Below are positions 25,427 through 34,029 of a stretch of DNA of 64,000 bases, one piece after another (position 1 is the stretch's first letter; each line of letters starts with the position of its first letter). The notes under the pieces are model-generated. The model made no database searches, was not told where the DNA came from, and saw only the letters and a program-made list of their open reading frames with translations. This stretch comes from Alloprevotella rava (GTDB lineage Bacteria > Bacteroidota > Bacteroidia > Bacteroidales > Bacteroidaceae): assembly GCF_014195585.1 (NCBI RefSeq), contig NZ_JACICA010000001.1:248001-312000 (forward strand). Reading direction: 5' to 3'. The position numbers were made by a program, and so were the translations under genes.

Positions 25427-25869
25427 TATTCTTTACTTCTTTTTTTGCTACTCCAATTTGTCATATATACCAAAGATAACAAGGCGTAGCGAGGCATCAC
25501 ATTCGTGTAGTTTTCTATGCGAGAGAACTGATCGATGGATGTTTGCAGAGAATTTGCTTGGTGTAAGATGTCGTATACCTTAAATCCGACCGATAATGTA
25601 CCATGCGAAAGTTGGAAGTATTTGTGCAAGGAGGCATTCCATCGAATGGCTGTTTGATTGATAGAACGTTCGGAATAACCTTTATATATCAATGTATTTA
25701 TATCCGATTGAAGCTCGACATCCCAAGGCAGTTGCCAAGTGAAATCGGAACGCAGTCTTGTTGTCTGATAATTGTTTGTTGCTTGCGGCTGTTGCACGGA
25801 CTGCAAAGCCGTAGACCATATTATTGATGCTCTAAATTTACTGCTTATATTAACGTGAATTCGTCGAAC
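25426..25869 (-). pseudogene. C-terminal fragment of an OMP beta-barrel family protein
   Basis: The open frame lacks a start codon (its first candidate is TTG) and begins at the palindrome 25850-25878. It aligns with the last ~150 residues of the intact protein at 26184-29111: KFRASIIWSTAL with KFRFYSRWNTTF, FTWQLPWDVELQSD with INYTLPWGIQLATL, AIRWNASLHKYF with VTNWDATLSKYF, and RIENYTNVMPRYALLSLVY with RIESYTDALPRHLMLTVSY. The N-terminal 80% is missing, so it is a truncated paralogue sharing an operon with the C39 remnant. Confidence 0.85.
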
Positions 25870-25878
25870 TCACGTTAA
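25850..25878. repeat. 29-base palindrome at the OMP fragment boundary
   Basis: TTAACGTGA (25850-25858) and TCACGTTAA (25870-25878) flank ATTCGTCGAAC, itself nearly self-complementary. A close relative, TTAATGTGAGCTCGACGAAT, lies at 29122 just upstream of the intact OMP gene. Homology of the OMP fragment stops at this element, so it may mark a recombination boundary. Confidence 0.6.
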
Positions 25879-25901
25879 ATACACAAAAAACAATTCTCTT
25901 T

Positions 25902-26176
25902 TTAGGCTTTTATTAAAACTTTTTTGAGGAAAAAGAAGTACTGCTTATCCCGAATTGAGGTTATATAGTTATGCTTCTGCTTTATCAAATGGATACGTTT
26001 GTCTGCAATATGATCCAAGAAGTCGGTACATCCGTCGGTCGAACCGTCATCAAGTATTAGCAACTCAAAAGATGTGAAAGTTTGGTTTAGGTACTTGTCA
26101 CAGATTCTTGGAGATACGTCCCAGCATTATAGACGGGCAGCAGAACGCTAACCACTGGTATATGAATCTTTTTCAT
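25902..26176 (-). pseudogene. Family 2 glycosyltransferase remnant (frameshifted, truncated)
   Basis: From the ATG at 26176 the minus strand reads MKKIHIPVVSVLLPVYNAGT and YLQESV, the start of a GT2 enzyme, then hits a stop. Shifting frame by one base restores DKYLNQTFTSFELLILDDGS followed by TDGCTDFLD, including the DDGSTD nucleotide-sugar motif. Similarity ends near HLIKQKHNY and the frame stops at 25902, so about two thirds of the enzyme is gone. It starts 8 bases after the intact OMP gene, suggesting it was the next gene of that operon. Confidence 0.85.
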
Positions 26177-26183
26177 TATTTTT

Positions 26184-29111
26184 TTACTGTTTCTTTTTTC
26201 TCACCCAATTGAAATCATAGCTCACGGTGAGCATCAGGTGGCGGGGCAGCGCGTCGGTATAGCTTTCTATGCGTCCTGTAGCGGTTACCTCGTTACTGAA
26301 GTTATTGGTTTGCGCCAGGATGTCGTGCGCCTTGATATGGATGCCGAGACGGTCGTTTAGGAAATACTTTGAGAGCGTGGCGTCCCAGTTGGTTACAGTG
26401 CGGTTGAGCGTTGCCTGGCTGTTGCCGGCGTAGAGAGTGCTCTTTATGAGGGTGGCGAGCTGGATGCCCCAAGGCAGCGTGTAGTTGATGTCGCCGTAGA
26501 GTACCGTCTCACGATAACTGTCGCTCATACCGGGCTGGAAGGCATGACGGAAAGTCGTGTTCCAACGGCTGTAAAAGCGGAATTTGTTGCCAATTGTGAC
26601 ACGAAGGGCGAGCCAAGGCGTAAATCCTATGTTGCGAAGCAGTCCTGCTGTTGCCGCACTTTCTTCTGTCAGGAAAGACAATTTCTCTGCTTGATAATAA
26701 TCGGCAGAAAGCGAAGCGGTAAGGTAAAAGCGTCGTTTGCCGTCAAGTGGAGATGAGAGTTCGACGCGCCCTCGCAGGGCATGGGTGCACGATGTGTTGA
26801 CCGGTTGATAGGTGCGGATGCCTGTGGCCGGGTCGAAAACAGATTGTGTGGCAATATCGTTGTGAAGGCGGCGATAGATGGCATTGATATTGAATGAGCG
26901 ACCGCTCTTAACATGTTGCAGGCGGTAGGTCGTGTTCAATTCATGGGTGAACGGATTGCCAAGATCAGCATTGCCTACAAAGCGGTTCAAGGGGTCGGAG
27001 GAGTCGCGGATGGGCAGGAGTTGTGTCAATGCGGGCATGGCAGGCTTGCCTTGATAACTAGCATCCCATTCCGGCATCCAGGTGCGCCCTTCACGGTTTT
27101 CGTATTTCCATTTCAGCGTCAGGTTGGGACGGAAAAAAAAGCCCTCGCGCTGCGGGCTGTATTTGCAGCCCTCGCGGTCGTAGTCGAGCATGCGGCGCTG
27201 GTAGTAGAAGGCTGCGTTGGTTTCAATCTGCAGGGATGTTCCGCCCTCAAAGAGTATCTTGTGCGACAGATTTACGCCGGCTTCGGCTTTGTGTTCTTTT
27301 TCGGTGGAATAATAGCTGTTGGCTTCATCCAGACAGAGCGTTTGCCATTCGGTCTGGGGCAGACGTCCCAGACTTTCGAGTTCCCAGCTTTGCTGGCTGG
27401 ACCACTCCGCCATGCGTTCCAGGCGATATTCGGGGTGGTTAGCTGTGCCGTGACGATGGGAATACCGGAAGAAGGGCTTTACCACGCCGTTGTATTGTTG
27501 CAGCCGTTCGTATCGGTGCATCCAGTTCAGTTCGGAACTGAAGTCCAGAAGGTCATCACTTTGGTACAAGTAACGTCGGCGTGCGTCGGTAGTTCCGTCG
27601 GCATAGGTCATCAGACGATAGTTGGAAAAGTCGTGCCGAGTTTGTTCCTCGTGTTTGAGTGCGGCGCTGAAGTTGAACATATCGGTCCCGAAAACAAATG
27701 AGGAGTGCCATTCAGGGCGGTGGCTTAGGCTGCGTGAACGGGATAGGCTTGGGTCGACCAAACTGTACAGCAGGGCGTTTTTACCCGCTTCTTTTTCTTC
27801 AAGGCGTATGATGCTGTCGAGTGAGATTCCCTCCCAGGCAGCTTTGGCGGGCAAGTAATAAGAGAGGCTGCGACTGTCGCGGGTGCTACGCTTGCGGGTG
27901 TAGTCAAAGTTGTAACTTAATGAATGTTGCCATCGCTGCGACTTGCGGGCGCGAAGGCTGGCGGAGACCGAGGCGGTCAAATCCTCGCCATTCATGTGTT
28001 CCGCATGGCGGCTCATGAGGTTGCGAGGCGTGAGATACGTTTCATTGTTTTGCCAACTCTGCTGTTCTGTGTCTCTGCGGCTGACGGAGCCACCGGAGGT
28101 GAAGCGCCAAGTTTTGTTGGGCTCCATATAATAAGAGAAGCGGATGGTCTTGGTGCTGACCCTTCCTGATGGATAATTCTCTTGCGTGTTGGCCATATCC
28201 ATCATCTGCCGGTTCTGATTGAAGTTGTTGATGTCGGCGTTGACGGTAAACATTTGCCGGTCGTCGAAGCGCATCAGGAATCCTTGGCCACCCCAAAGGT
28301 TATCTGTGCCACCGTCGGCAGAGAGTTTGGCCATCCACATGCCGATGTACTTCCGCTTGAGGCGTACGTCCATCACATAGCTCTCATCGTGCATGTCCCG
28401 ACCGGTGAGTTCCGACTGCTCGCCGGCTTTGTCGTAGACCTTGATACGACTCACGATATAGGCGGGCAGGTTGTCGAGCGCAGCTTGGATATTGCCTTGG
28501 AAGAAATCCTTGCCGCTAACAAGGAGGTTGTCCACCCGTTTGCCATTGATACGTATTTGGCCATCCGTCATCTCCGCACCGGGCAATTGCTGGACAAGTT
28601 TGCGTAGTGATTCGGTCTGCGCCACGTTAAAGGCGTCGGCATTGTAAATGAGGGTATCACCCTTGTAAAACATCTTGATGCGTGTAGCTTTTACCACAGC
28701 CTCTTTAAGTTGAATATCTTTGGCTCTGGGCCGGAGATAGACGTGTGGTACACTGACCGCTCTTTTTCCCGCTTCGGGCACCACCTGCTGCCGATATTCC
28801 TCAAAGCCCTTCGCTTCCACCACGAGCAAATATTCCTTCATGGCTGGAACGATAAAGGAAAAAACGGCTCCGCTTTGTTTATCAGCAAACGTGTTCTCCC
28901 AGTTATCGCCCTTCTCGGTAATCAACCGGTAGCGTGTGGTATCTGTTGCCAAAACGGTAGAGTTGTCGGTTGTCATAAGTTTGACGATGGCACGATTTAC
29001 GCCTTCCTGCGTCAGTATATTGCAAACATCGCCGCTGACGCGAATCTTTTGAGCATAAATAGAATTAGAAACTCCGATAAGCAAGGTCAATAATAGCGTT
29101 CGCAAATGCAT
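26184..29111 (-). CDS. Outer membrane beta-barrel family protein with carboxypeptidase-like regulatory domain
   Basis: The 975-residue protein has a signal peptide (MHLRTLLLTLLIGVSNSIYA), a CarboxypepD_reg-like domain (about residues 22-135), a plug-like region (FNVAQTESLRKLVQQLPGAEMTDGQIRINGKRV, about 165-235) and a large beta-barrel ending in MLTVSYDFNWVRKKKQ. This is the OMP_b-brl_3 type, related to TonB-dependent receptors but with an atypical plug and no visible TonB box. Related genes in Bacteroidales sit beside C39 transporters, as its decayed neighbours here do. Its ligand is unknown. It appears intact. Confidence 0.8.
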   Translation of the reverse strand: MHLRTLLLTLLIGVSNSIYAQKIRVSGDVCNILTQEGVNRAIVKLMTTDNSTVLATDTTRYRLITEKGDNWENTFADKQSGAVFSFIVPAMKEYLLVVEAKGFEEYRQQVVPEAGKRAVSVPHVYLRPRAKDIQLKEAVVKATRIKMFYKGDTLIYNADAFNVAQTESLRKLVQQLPGAEMTDGQIRINGKRVDNLLVSGKDFFQGNIQAALDNLPAYIVSRIKVYDKAGEQSELTGRDMHDESYVMDVRLKRKYIGMWMAKLSADGGTDNLWGGQGFLMRFDDRQMFTVNADINNFNQNRQMMDMANTQENYPSGRVSTKTIRFSYYMEPNKTWRFTSGGSVSRRDTEQQSWQNNETYLTPRNLMSRHAEHMNGEDLTASVSASLRARKSQRWQHSLSYNFDYTRKRSTRDSRSLSYYLPAKAAWEGISLDSIIRLEEKEAGKNALLYSLVDPSLSRSRSLSHRPEWHSSFVFGTDMFNFSAALKHEEQTRHDFSNYRLMTYADGTTDARRRYLYQSDDLLDFSSELNWMHRYERLQQYNGVVKPFFRYSHRHGTANHPEYRLERMAEWSSQQSWELESLGRLPQTEWQTLCLDEANSYYSTEKEHKAEAGVNLSHKILFEGGTSLQIETNAAFYYQRRMLDYDREGCKYSPQREGFFFRPNLTLKWKYENREGRTWMPEWDASYQGKPAMPALTQLLPIRDSSDPLNRFVGNADLGNPFTHELNTTYRLQHVKSGRSFNINAIYRRLHNDIATQSVFDPATGIRTYQPVNTSCTHALRGRVELSSPLDGKRRFYLTASLSADYYQAEKLSFLTEESAATAGLLRNIGFTPWLALRVTIGNKFRFYSRWNTTFRHAFQPGMSDSYRETVLYGDINYTLPWGIQLATLIKSTLYAGNSQATLNRTVTNWDATLSKYFLNDRLGIHIKAHDILAQTNNFSNEVTATGRIESYTDALPRHLMLTVSYDFNWVRKKKQ

Positions 29112-29121
29112 AAGTTGTTAA

Positions 29122-29145
29122 TATTAATGTGAGCTCGACGAATTA
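29122..29145. repeat. Degenerate copy of the 29-base palindrome
   Basis: TTAATGTGAGCTCGACGAAT matches the reverse complement of the 25850-25878 element at about 18 of 20 positions, then diverges. It lies 11 bases upstream of the OMP ATG. Confidence 0.5.
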
Positions 29146-29229
29146 TAAGTGTCTATAAATTTGGTAATTAGTGAAAACTATTGTAGTTTTAAGGTGTTGA
29201 AATTCAAATAAATACAAACAAAAATCGCT

Positions 29230-29427
29230 ATGATTACCGAAGACAAAATTATAGAAATCTTTTGTAATGGCAGATGATTTCTGCAAGTTTTTGATGCTAT
29301 GATAGCAAAATATACGCTAAAGCCTACTGGGAAAAGAAAATATCATCGAAGTTCTACAATGTCAAAGGCAAAAGTCATGCTGATAATGATTCTTTTCCAC
29401 ACTTTCGGTTATCGCTGCTTTAAACAT
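29230..29427 (+). pseudogene. IS982-like transposase N-terminal remnant
   Basis: MITEDKIIEIFC starts at 29230. An extra base then breaks the frame; the other frame continues MADDFCKF. A second indel (a lost T) follows, and the next frame reads DAMIAKYTLKPTGKRKYHRS, STMSKAKVMLIMILFH and TFGYRCFKH. This is the N-terminal region of IS982-family (DDE) transposases common in Bacteroidales. The catalytic core is absent; at 29427 the sequence passes into the terminal-repeat-like TTCATCCCCGAATTGCATTG. It is a dead relic. Confidence 0.75.
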
Positions 29428-29449
29428 TCATCCCCGAATTGCATTGGTA
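29427..29449 (+). repeat. 23-base sequence inverted at 29975-29997
   Basis: The 23 bases starting TTCATCCCCGAATTG are repeated perfectly in inverse orientation at 29975-29997, 526 bases away. This could be the end of an insertion element or a duplicated terminator arm. Confidence 0.65.
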
Positions 29450-29508
29450 TTATCCATGAGTCCCACTAAACTCAGCCCTCCCACAAATATCCTTAGTGTG
29501 TTTGAAAA

Positions 29509-29588
29509 TACAATAAGGCTGTCAGCTGACATCCTTATTGCGCCAGCTCGCACCCTTATTGTTTTTGTGAGCGCGACAAATAAGGCTG
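29509..29588 (+). repeat. Family A repeat core
   Basis: ACAATAAGGCTGTCAGCTGAC then CCTTATTGCGCCAGCT and CCCTTATTG-ACAAATAAGG follow each other as alternating arms. It opens the composite A-B-C array in the 948-base gap between the OMP and lipoprotein genes. Confidence 0.75.
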
Positions 29589-29621
29589 CAACTAAGAGAA
29601 AACACACTCCTCTCCCGAGTT

Positions 29622-29798
29622 TGTTTTTTTGTTGTCACGCCGTCACGTCGTCACAATTTGAGTATAACTAACTGAAAATCTATGGATTGGGTGCGTGACA
29701 ACAACGTGACAACGCGTGACAACAAATAATTCGTTGTTACGCTCGCAACCTACTGTTTATCAGCGTATTTACTCTGCGGTGACAACGTGACAACAAAA
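29622..29798 (+). repeat. Family B repeat, full-length copy
   Basis: T7 then GTTGTCAC GCCGTCAC GTCGTCAC open the element; AATTTGAGTATAAC follows; an inner cluster of GTGACAAC octamers lies at 29693-29723; GTGACAACGTGACAACA closes it near 29794. The same order is found at 53423 and 61424. No ORF spans it. Confidence 0.75.
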
Positions 29799-29840
29799 TT
29801 CAAGTTTTTACTGGTAGGAGTGATAATAGAAGCAACAATT

Positions 29841-29885
29841 TCTATCCACCACCCTCAGCTGTATCGCACAGCATCCACTTCTGCT
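29841..29885 (+). repeat. Weak family C segment
   Basis: TATCGCACAGCATCCACTTC resembles the GTCGCACAGCACCCAC part of the copies at 53380 and 53800. Only this piece is recognisable. Confidence 0.4.
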
Positions 29886-29924
29886 CACGCATATCTTTAC
29901 TCCCTCAATGCTTGTAATGAGAAA

Positions 29925-30007
29925 AATAAAGGGTTCATCCCAAAATTGTACTGGTGTTTATGAGTACAGAAAAGTACCAATGCAATTCGGGGATGAACCT
30001 TTATTTC
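29925..30007. terminator. Long hairpin downstream of the lipoprotein gene
   Basis: AATAAAGG and CCTTTATT flank arms of about 22 bases (TTCATCCCAAAATTGTACTG against the 29975-29997 sequence) with four mismatches. It lies 52 bases past the lipoprotein stop (30059) and can act in both directions. One arm is the 23-base repeat found also at 29427. Confidence 0.6.
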
Positions 30008-30058
30008 TTGTGCGATTAACTCTCCTCTTTAAGCGATGAGAGAATACGGGGCATTTGC

Positions 30059-31699
30059 CTAAAACCAGAAACCGGCATCGCTATGCTTACTGTCACCGTG
30101 GAAATTCCACCAGAAATCGAGGACTGCTGTTTTGATGTCAGTCACTCCGAAAGCTTCCATGAGCGAGCGAATAGATGTCAAATCTTTCTGTGAATAGTCC
30201 TTTGCATCGTTGCTCAAATTGTCAAAATCCTTAGCGAAAACGCTGTTGTCGAGTTCTCGTTCATCGCTATCCATGTAGATGTTCATCGGAATAGAGAGGG
30301 TTGGCATCCATGCTTCATCCTGCAACTGGCTGGCAGAAGGAGTACAGAATTCGCTTGCCTTACCAGCATTAAATTTGGACTTGCGGGCACGCATCAAGCG
30401 TATTTCGAGATTAAACTGCTTGTGGGTTTGCAGAAAGCAGAAGTAACCTTTCTGGCCGATAGGATTTTGCTCGCCGGTGAATTTTGCTCCGTCGTGCTTG
30501 TTGGTCTTGTCCCATGGTGTCGTATCGCAATAGACATACTTGAAAAACTTGGTGGAGTTTTCATCGTCTACATTTTTTTCGCCACCGTAAGAAGGGCGGA
30601 TGTTCTTGGCTAGGAAAAAGTGTTGATAGTGTTTGTTCTCATCGTTTTCCTCGATTTGCGAAGTGATATCGTTTCCTGATTTGTCATAATAATGAATGAC
30701 GAAAGCAGACACATAATAGTCTTTGCTGCTTCCCATGAGGTTCACACTTGAGGGATTTTCTGTATCAGCTATCCACTTTCCATCATTTAAGGTATAGATG
30801 AGTTTGTAATTTTTCCCGATATATTTGAGTTCTTTCGGTGTAGGGTTCTGATGGAAGGCATGCGGTCCGTGCAGGTGTCCGTTGTAGATTTCGATCACAG
30901 CTTTAGCTGGCTTAAAGAGCGAAGGATCGAGTTCCGTACTTTCATTTGACTGGCCATCGATCACGATAGGCAGTTTTACGTTGATGTCCCACAGTCCAGT
31001 GCTGAGCAGTTTTCTGGCAGGACTATAGAAAGGAGAAGGCTTTCCATCGTCTCCGAATTTGCTTTCTGCAGCGTGAAGCAGGTCGACCGAGAGTTCAAAA
31101 CGTTGTCCGGATTTCACAAATTTGATGAGTCCCTGGAAACCCATCGGGTTGGTTTCGCCGATGAACGTGCCGTTTAGCTCATCAATATAGCGGTAGTCAT
31201 ACGGCAATTCTGCCTTGTTCGTGACGCGGACAGAACTCAGTTCACCGTTGTAGTTCACTGATTTGAACATCGAGAAGAAGTGCTGATGTATCTTGTCCTG
31301 ACCGAGAGAGAAGAACTGATTGTTCATCATTTCGCCCTTGTCGTTGTAGTATTCCATCTTCAGGAGATAGACTACAGAGGGGGACTCAATGCTATTCTTC
31401 ACTTGGAAAGCCTTGGTACTACTCGTTACGTGCCAGCCTTTACCCTTCGTCGTCTGCCATTCAATCACCTGTGGAGAGGTAGGAGAGGGAATGAAATTAG
31501 CCATTTTGGGTGTTTTGTCGAAGGTTGCAGCATCATCGAGAGTGCCTTCTTGCAAGATGAACACTGCACGGACTGGATCTTCGTGCAGCTTGTTCTCTTT
31601 TTCGTTTTCAGGATTTTCAGGGTTGCAGGCCATAAAAAAGCTGGTTGCAACAGTGCTTATGAAAAGCACAAAAGCGTTTATAAATTTCTTTGTTTTCAT
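30059..31699 (-). CDS. Surface lipoprotein with two tandem related domains
   Basis: The 546-residue protein has a lipoprotein signal (LFISTVATSFFMAC, Cys at residue 25) and two homologous halves of about 240 residues. Paired landmarks are PVRAVFILQEG / PAKAVIEIYNG, QDKIHQHFFSMFK / ENKHYQHFFLAKN, GTFIGETNPMGFQGLIKF / AKFTGEQNPIGQKGYFCF and ESKFGDDGKPSPFYSPA / KSKFNAGKASEFCTPS. Each half has an HQHFF-like motif, and the second also HLHGPHAFH. It follows the TonB receptor by 15 bases and is likely its surface partner. I do not recognise a named family; metal binding is inference. Confidence 0.75.
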   Translation of the reverse strand: MKTKKFINAFVLFISTVATSFFMACNPENPENEKENKLHEDPVRAVFILQEGTLDDAATFDKTPKMANFIPSPTSPQVIEWQTTKGKGWHVTSSTKAFQVKNSIESPSVVYLLKMEYYNDKGEMMNNQFFSLGQDKIHQHFFSMFKSVNYNGELSSVRVTNKAELPYDYRYIDELNGTFIGETNPMGFQGLIKFVKSGQRFELSVDLLHAAESKFGDDGKPSPFYSPARKLLSTGLWDINVKLPIVIDGQSNESTELDPSLFKPAKAVIEIYNGHLHGPHAFHQNPTPKELKYIGKNYKLIYTLNDGKWIADTENPSSVNLMGSSKDYYVSAFVIHYYDKSGNDITSQIEENDENKHYQHFFLAKNIRPSYGGEKNVDDENSTKFFKYVYCDTTPWDKTNKHDGAKFTGEQNPIGQKGYFCFLQTHKQFNLEIRLMRARKSKFNAGKASEFCTPSASQLQDEAWMPTLSIPMNIYMDSDERELDNSVFAKDFDNLSNDAKDYSQKDLTSIRSLMEAFGVTDIKTAVLDFWWNFHGDSKHSDAGFWF

Positions 31700-31714
31700 C
31701 GTTTTATGTTTTTA

Positions 31715-33832
31715 TTAGAAATTCCATGTAATCATACAGCGCACATCACGCCCCATGTCGTGGGCGTAATAGCGGCTGCGATTGGTGTACTCCTTATATT
31801 CACGATTAAGAATATTATCGCCCATCAGGCTTATTCGTAGTGACATTCCTTTTTGTATTGGCACGGAAAAGCTCGCTTCAAAGCCTATGAGATGATAGGC
31901 ATCGGGCGTGAAAGCAATGAGGTCGGTTGCGGGGTTGAAGCGCGTTTGCTTGGCCACAAAGCGGTGGCTAATACCAATTTTGGGCGAACAAGCTTTATAG
32001 AAAGGTAACGCCCACGTCAGCGAATGTGTTAGTCGGAAACTCGGAATGTAGGGAAGATAGGCATTAGAAGGTTTTTCGCATGCCCAAATCATGGCCGAAA
32101 CAAGGTGATAATCGAGTGAACTAATGGGTCTGATGTGTGCATCTAAGTCGACACCTTTAAAGAAAGCACGTGTCTGTCTATACTGAAACACAGGATAAGC
32201 ACCTGATATAACAGTGATGTTTCGGCCTGTCGGCTGGTCGTAGATGTAGTTGTTGATCCATTGAAGATAGCCGTCAAGCTGAATGTTGAAATACTTGTTG
32301 GCATACTTCAGAGATGTAATCCACTTGTAACTCTGTTCGGAACGAAGTGTAGAATCACCTTTTACAAAGATGCCAGAGCTTAGTTCATTTCCGTTACTAT
32401 AAAGTTCATAGACGTGCGGAGCACGCCAAGCTACACCGAAATGTGATGTCACTTTCAATTGCCTGTTGATGTGATAATGAGCACCAAGGCTATAGATAAA
32501 GTTTGTAAAATCACGCTTTCCACCATATCGTTGGCCTGTCCAGTCGTAGCCGTCGGCTTTGGTCTGCTGTCCGTCGAAACGTGCTCCAGCCTCCAATCCC
32601 CAGCGATTAGTTGTGAATTTCTGCAATGCATAGAGCCCGAAAGCCACCTCAGTATAATTGGGAATGATAGGAACGACACCAGTTCCACGCTCATTATGGT
32701 TTTCTGTTACAAGCACTTGGGTACCAGCTTCGCTCTTCCATTGTCCATAACCTTTGTTCCAGACAAGAGAATTCTGCAGCGATTTTAAATGTAGGCTGAT
32801 AGTAGGAATGTTGGAATGGTTCATACGTCGGATGCGATTCTCACGTCGGTTATCTTGCTGAAAGGTAGACTGAAAGGAGAAATTGCCGATGGCTTGATGA
32901 TTAAAAAAAGCCTTGAAAAAAGCCGTGTGATGGGTGATTTGCTGAAAGGGATAGCCAATATGCCGACTGAAGGGAGTGAAATCGACGGGTCGCCCCAGTC
33001 TTATTCGCTCTTGGAGCAACTGCTCATTGCCCATCTGTGCACTCTGCATAACGCCAAGTTTCTGTGCAAATAGGCTGTAGCCTGCTTCTAATCGCCATGG
33101 CTTGTGGCTGTAGCCAAGAGTCATCGAGAGGTTGTTTTCACGCATACCCGTGTTGTTCAATAGGTAATGGGCAGTGCTTCTATCTCCTCCATTTTCGCTG
33201 TGCAGGTGTAGACGCCACGCCCAGTTTCCGCGCCATTTGAAACTGTTCTCCACATAACCAGACGCCCCAAAACGCCTGCCATTTGTACCGTAAAATGTTG
33301 AAATCATGCCACGAAGACCTCTTTTTTCATAGGGTAGGGGCGATGGTTGCATGAGAATGATACCACCAAGTGCCTCGGAACCGTATTTAACGGCATCTGC
33401 TCCTTTCACCACTCCAATGTTACTATAGTTGTTCTTATCTACTTCGGGAGCATGATCTGCACCCCATTGTTGACCGGTTAGTCGGGCGCCATTGCTCACC
33501 ATGAGAATACGGTTGCCATACATTCCATGTATGACTGGCTTCGAAACGATTGTTCCTGTCTGGATAGAACTCATGCCACTGACTCCTTCGAGCAATGCTC
33601 CCAATGATCGTCCCATGGCTTCTGAGATTGTAATCTGGTTGATTTGACTGCCTACTTGATTTACCCCCGTCACTTGACGGTGGCCTGAAACCACGGCTTC
33701 ATGTAGGCATATGGAGTCGTGAACAAGTTTATCGGAAGCGCCTCTCTGCGCTTCTGAGGGAGCACACCAGCACAGGCATATGAATAAAACGCCTGTCCAC
33801 TGATGCCTTCCTGATTTAAAATTGAGCATCAT
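31715..33832 (-). CDS. TonB-dependent receptor, ZnuD-like
   Basis: The 705-residue outer-membrane receptor has a signal peptide (about residues 10-28), a plug (LGALLEGVSGMSSIQTGTIV, SKPVIHGMYGNRILMVSNGA, VKGADAVKYGSEALGG) and a 22-strand-type barrel ending in the terminal aromatic CMITWNF. No carboxypeptidase-like N-terminal domain is present. The plug wording RLTGQQWGADHAPEVD resembles ZnuD-type zinc or haem receptors. With the lipoprotein downstream and the His/Cys membrane protein upstream it forms a probable metal-uptake unit. Transported ligand not proven. Confidence 0.85.
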   Translation of the reverse strand: MMLNFKSGRHQWTGVLFICLCWCAPSEAQRGASDKLVHDSICLHEAVVSGHRQVTGVNQVGSQINQITISEAMGRSLGALLEGVSGMSSIQTGTIVSKPVIHGMYGNRILMVSNGARLTGQQWGADHAPEVDKNNYSNIGVVKGADAVKYGSEALGGIILMQPSPLPYEKRGLRGMISTFYGTNGRRFGASGYVENSFKWRGNWAWRLHLHSENGGDRSTAHYLLNNTGMRENNLSMTLGYSHKPWRLEAGYSLFAQKLGVMQSAQMGNEQLLQERIRLGRPVDFTPFSRHIGYPFQQITHHTAFFKAFFNHQAIGNFSFQSTFQQDNRRENRIRRMNHSNIPTISLHLKSLQNSLVWNKGYGQWKSEAGTQVLVTENHNERGTGVVPIIPNYTEVAFGLYALQKFTTNRWGLEAGARFDGQQTKADGYDWTGQRYGGKRDFTNFIYSLGAHYHINRQLKVTSHFGVAWRAPHVYELYSNGNELSSGIFVKGDSTLRSEQSYKWITSLKYANKYFNIQLDGYLQWINNYIYDQPTGRNITVISGAYPVFQYRQTRAFFKGVDLDAHIRPISSLDYHLVSAMIWACEKPSNAYLPYIPSFRLTHSLTWALPFYKACSPKIGISHRFVAKQTRFNPATDLIAFTPDAYHLIGFEASFSVPIQKGMSLRISLMGDNILNREYKEYTNRSRYYAHDMGRDVRCMITWNF

Positions 33833-33856
33833 TGTCTGAGAATAAATTCAATAGTT

Positions 33857-33888
33857 GGTTTTTCGGCGATTCACTCGCGCGAAAAACC
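33857..33888. terminator. Hairpin between the small membrane protein and TonB genes
   Basis: GGTTTTTCG and CGAAAAACC with an inner GCGA/TCGC stem around TTCAC. It lies 25 bases upstream of the TonB start and could attenuate or end the upstream transcript. Imperfect direct repeats (AAAGCCTTGTGCGCACGAGT at 33904 and AAGGCTTTGTATGTACGCGT at 33971) lie beside it. Confidence 0.4.
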
Positions 33889-34029
33889 GGTAAAATCCCT
33901 ACAACAAAGCCTTGTGCGCACGAGTGAGTGCACAATTTAAACTTTCTATTTTTCTTATTATGTCAGTTGAAATAAGGCTTTGTATGTACGCGTAAATGCA
34001 CACTTCTCCCTTACGTTGTGAGGAGTTGA

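Noticed and set aside
26913-27701. Plus-strand 262-codon ORF opposite the OMP gene
   Set aside because: It is a shadow of the minus-strand OMP coding frame; no family features or promoter.
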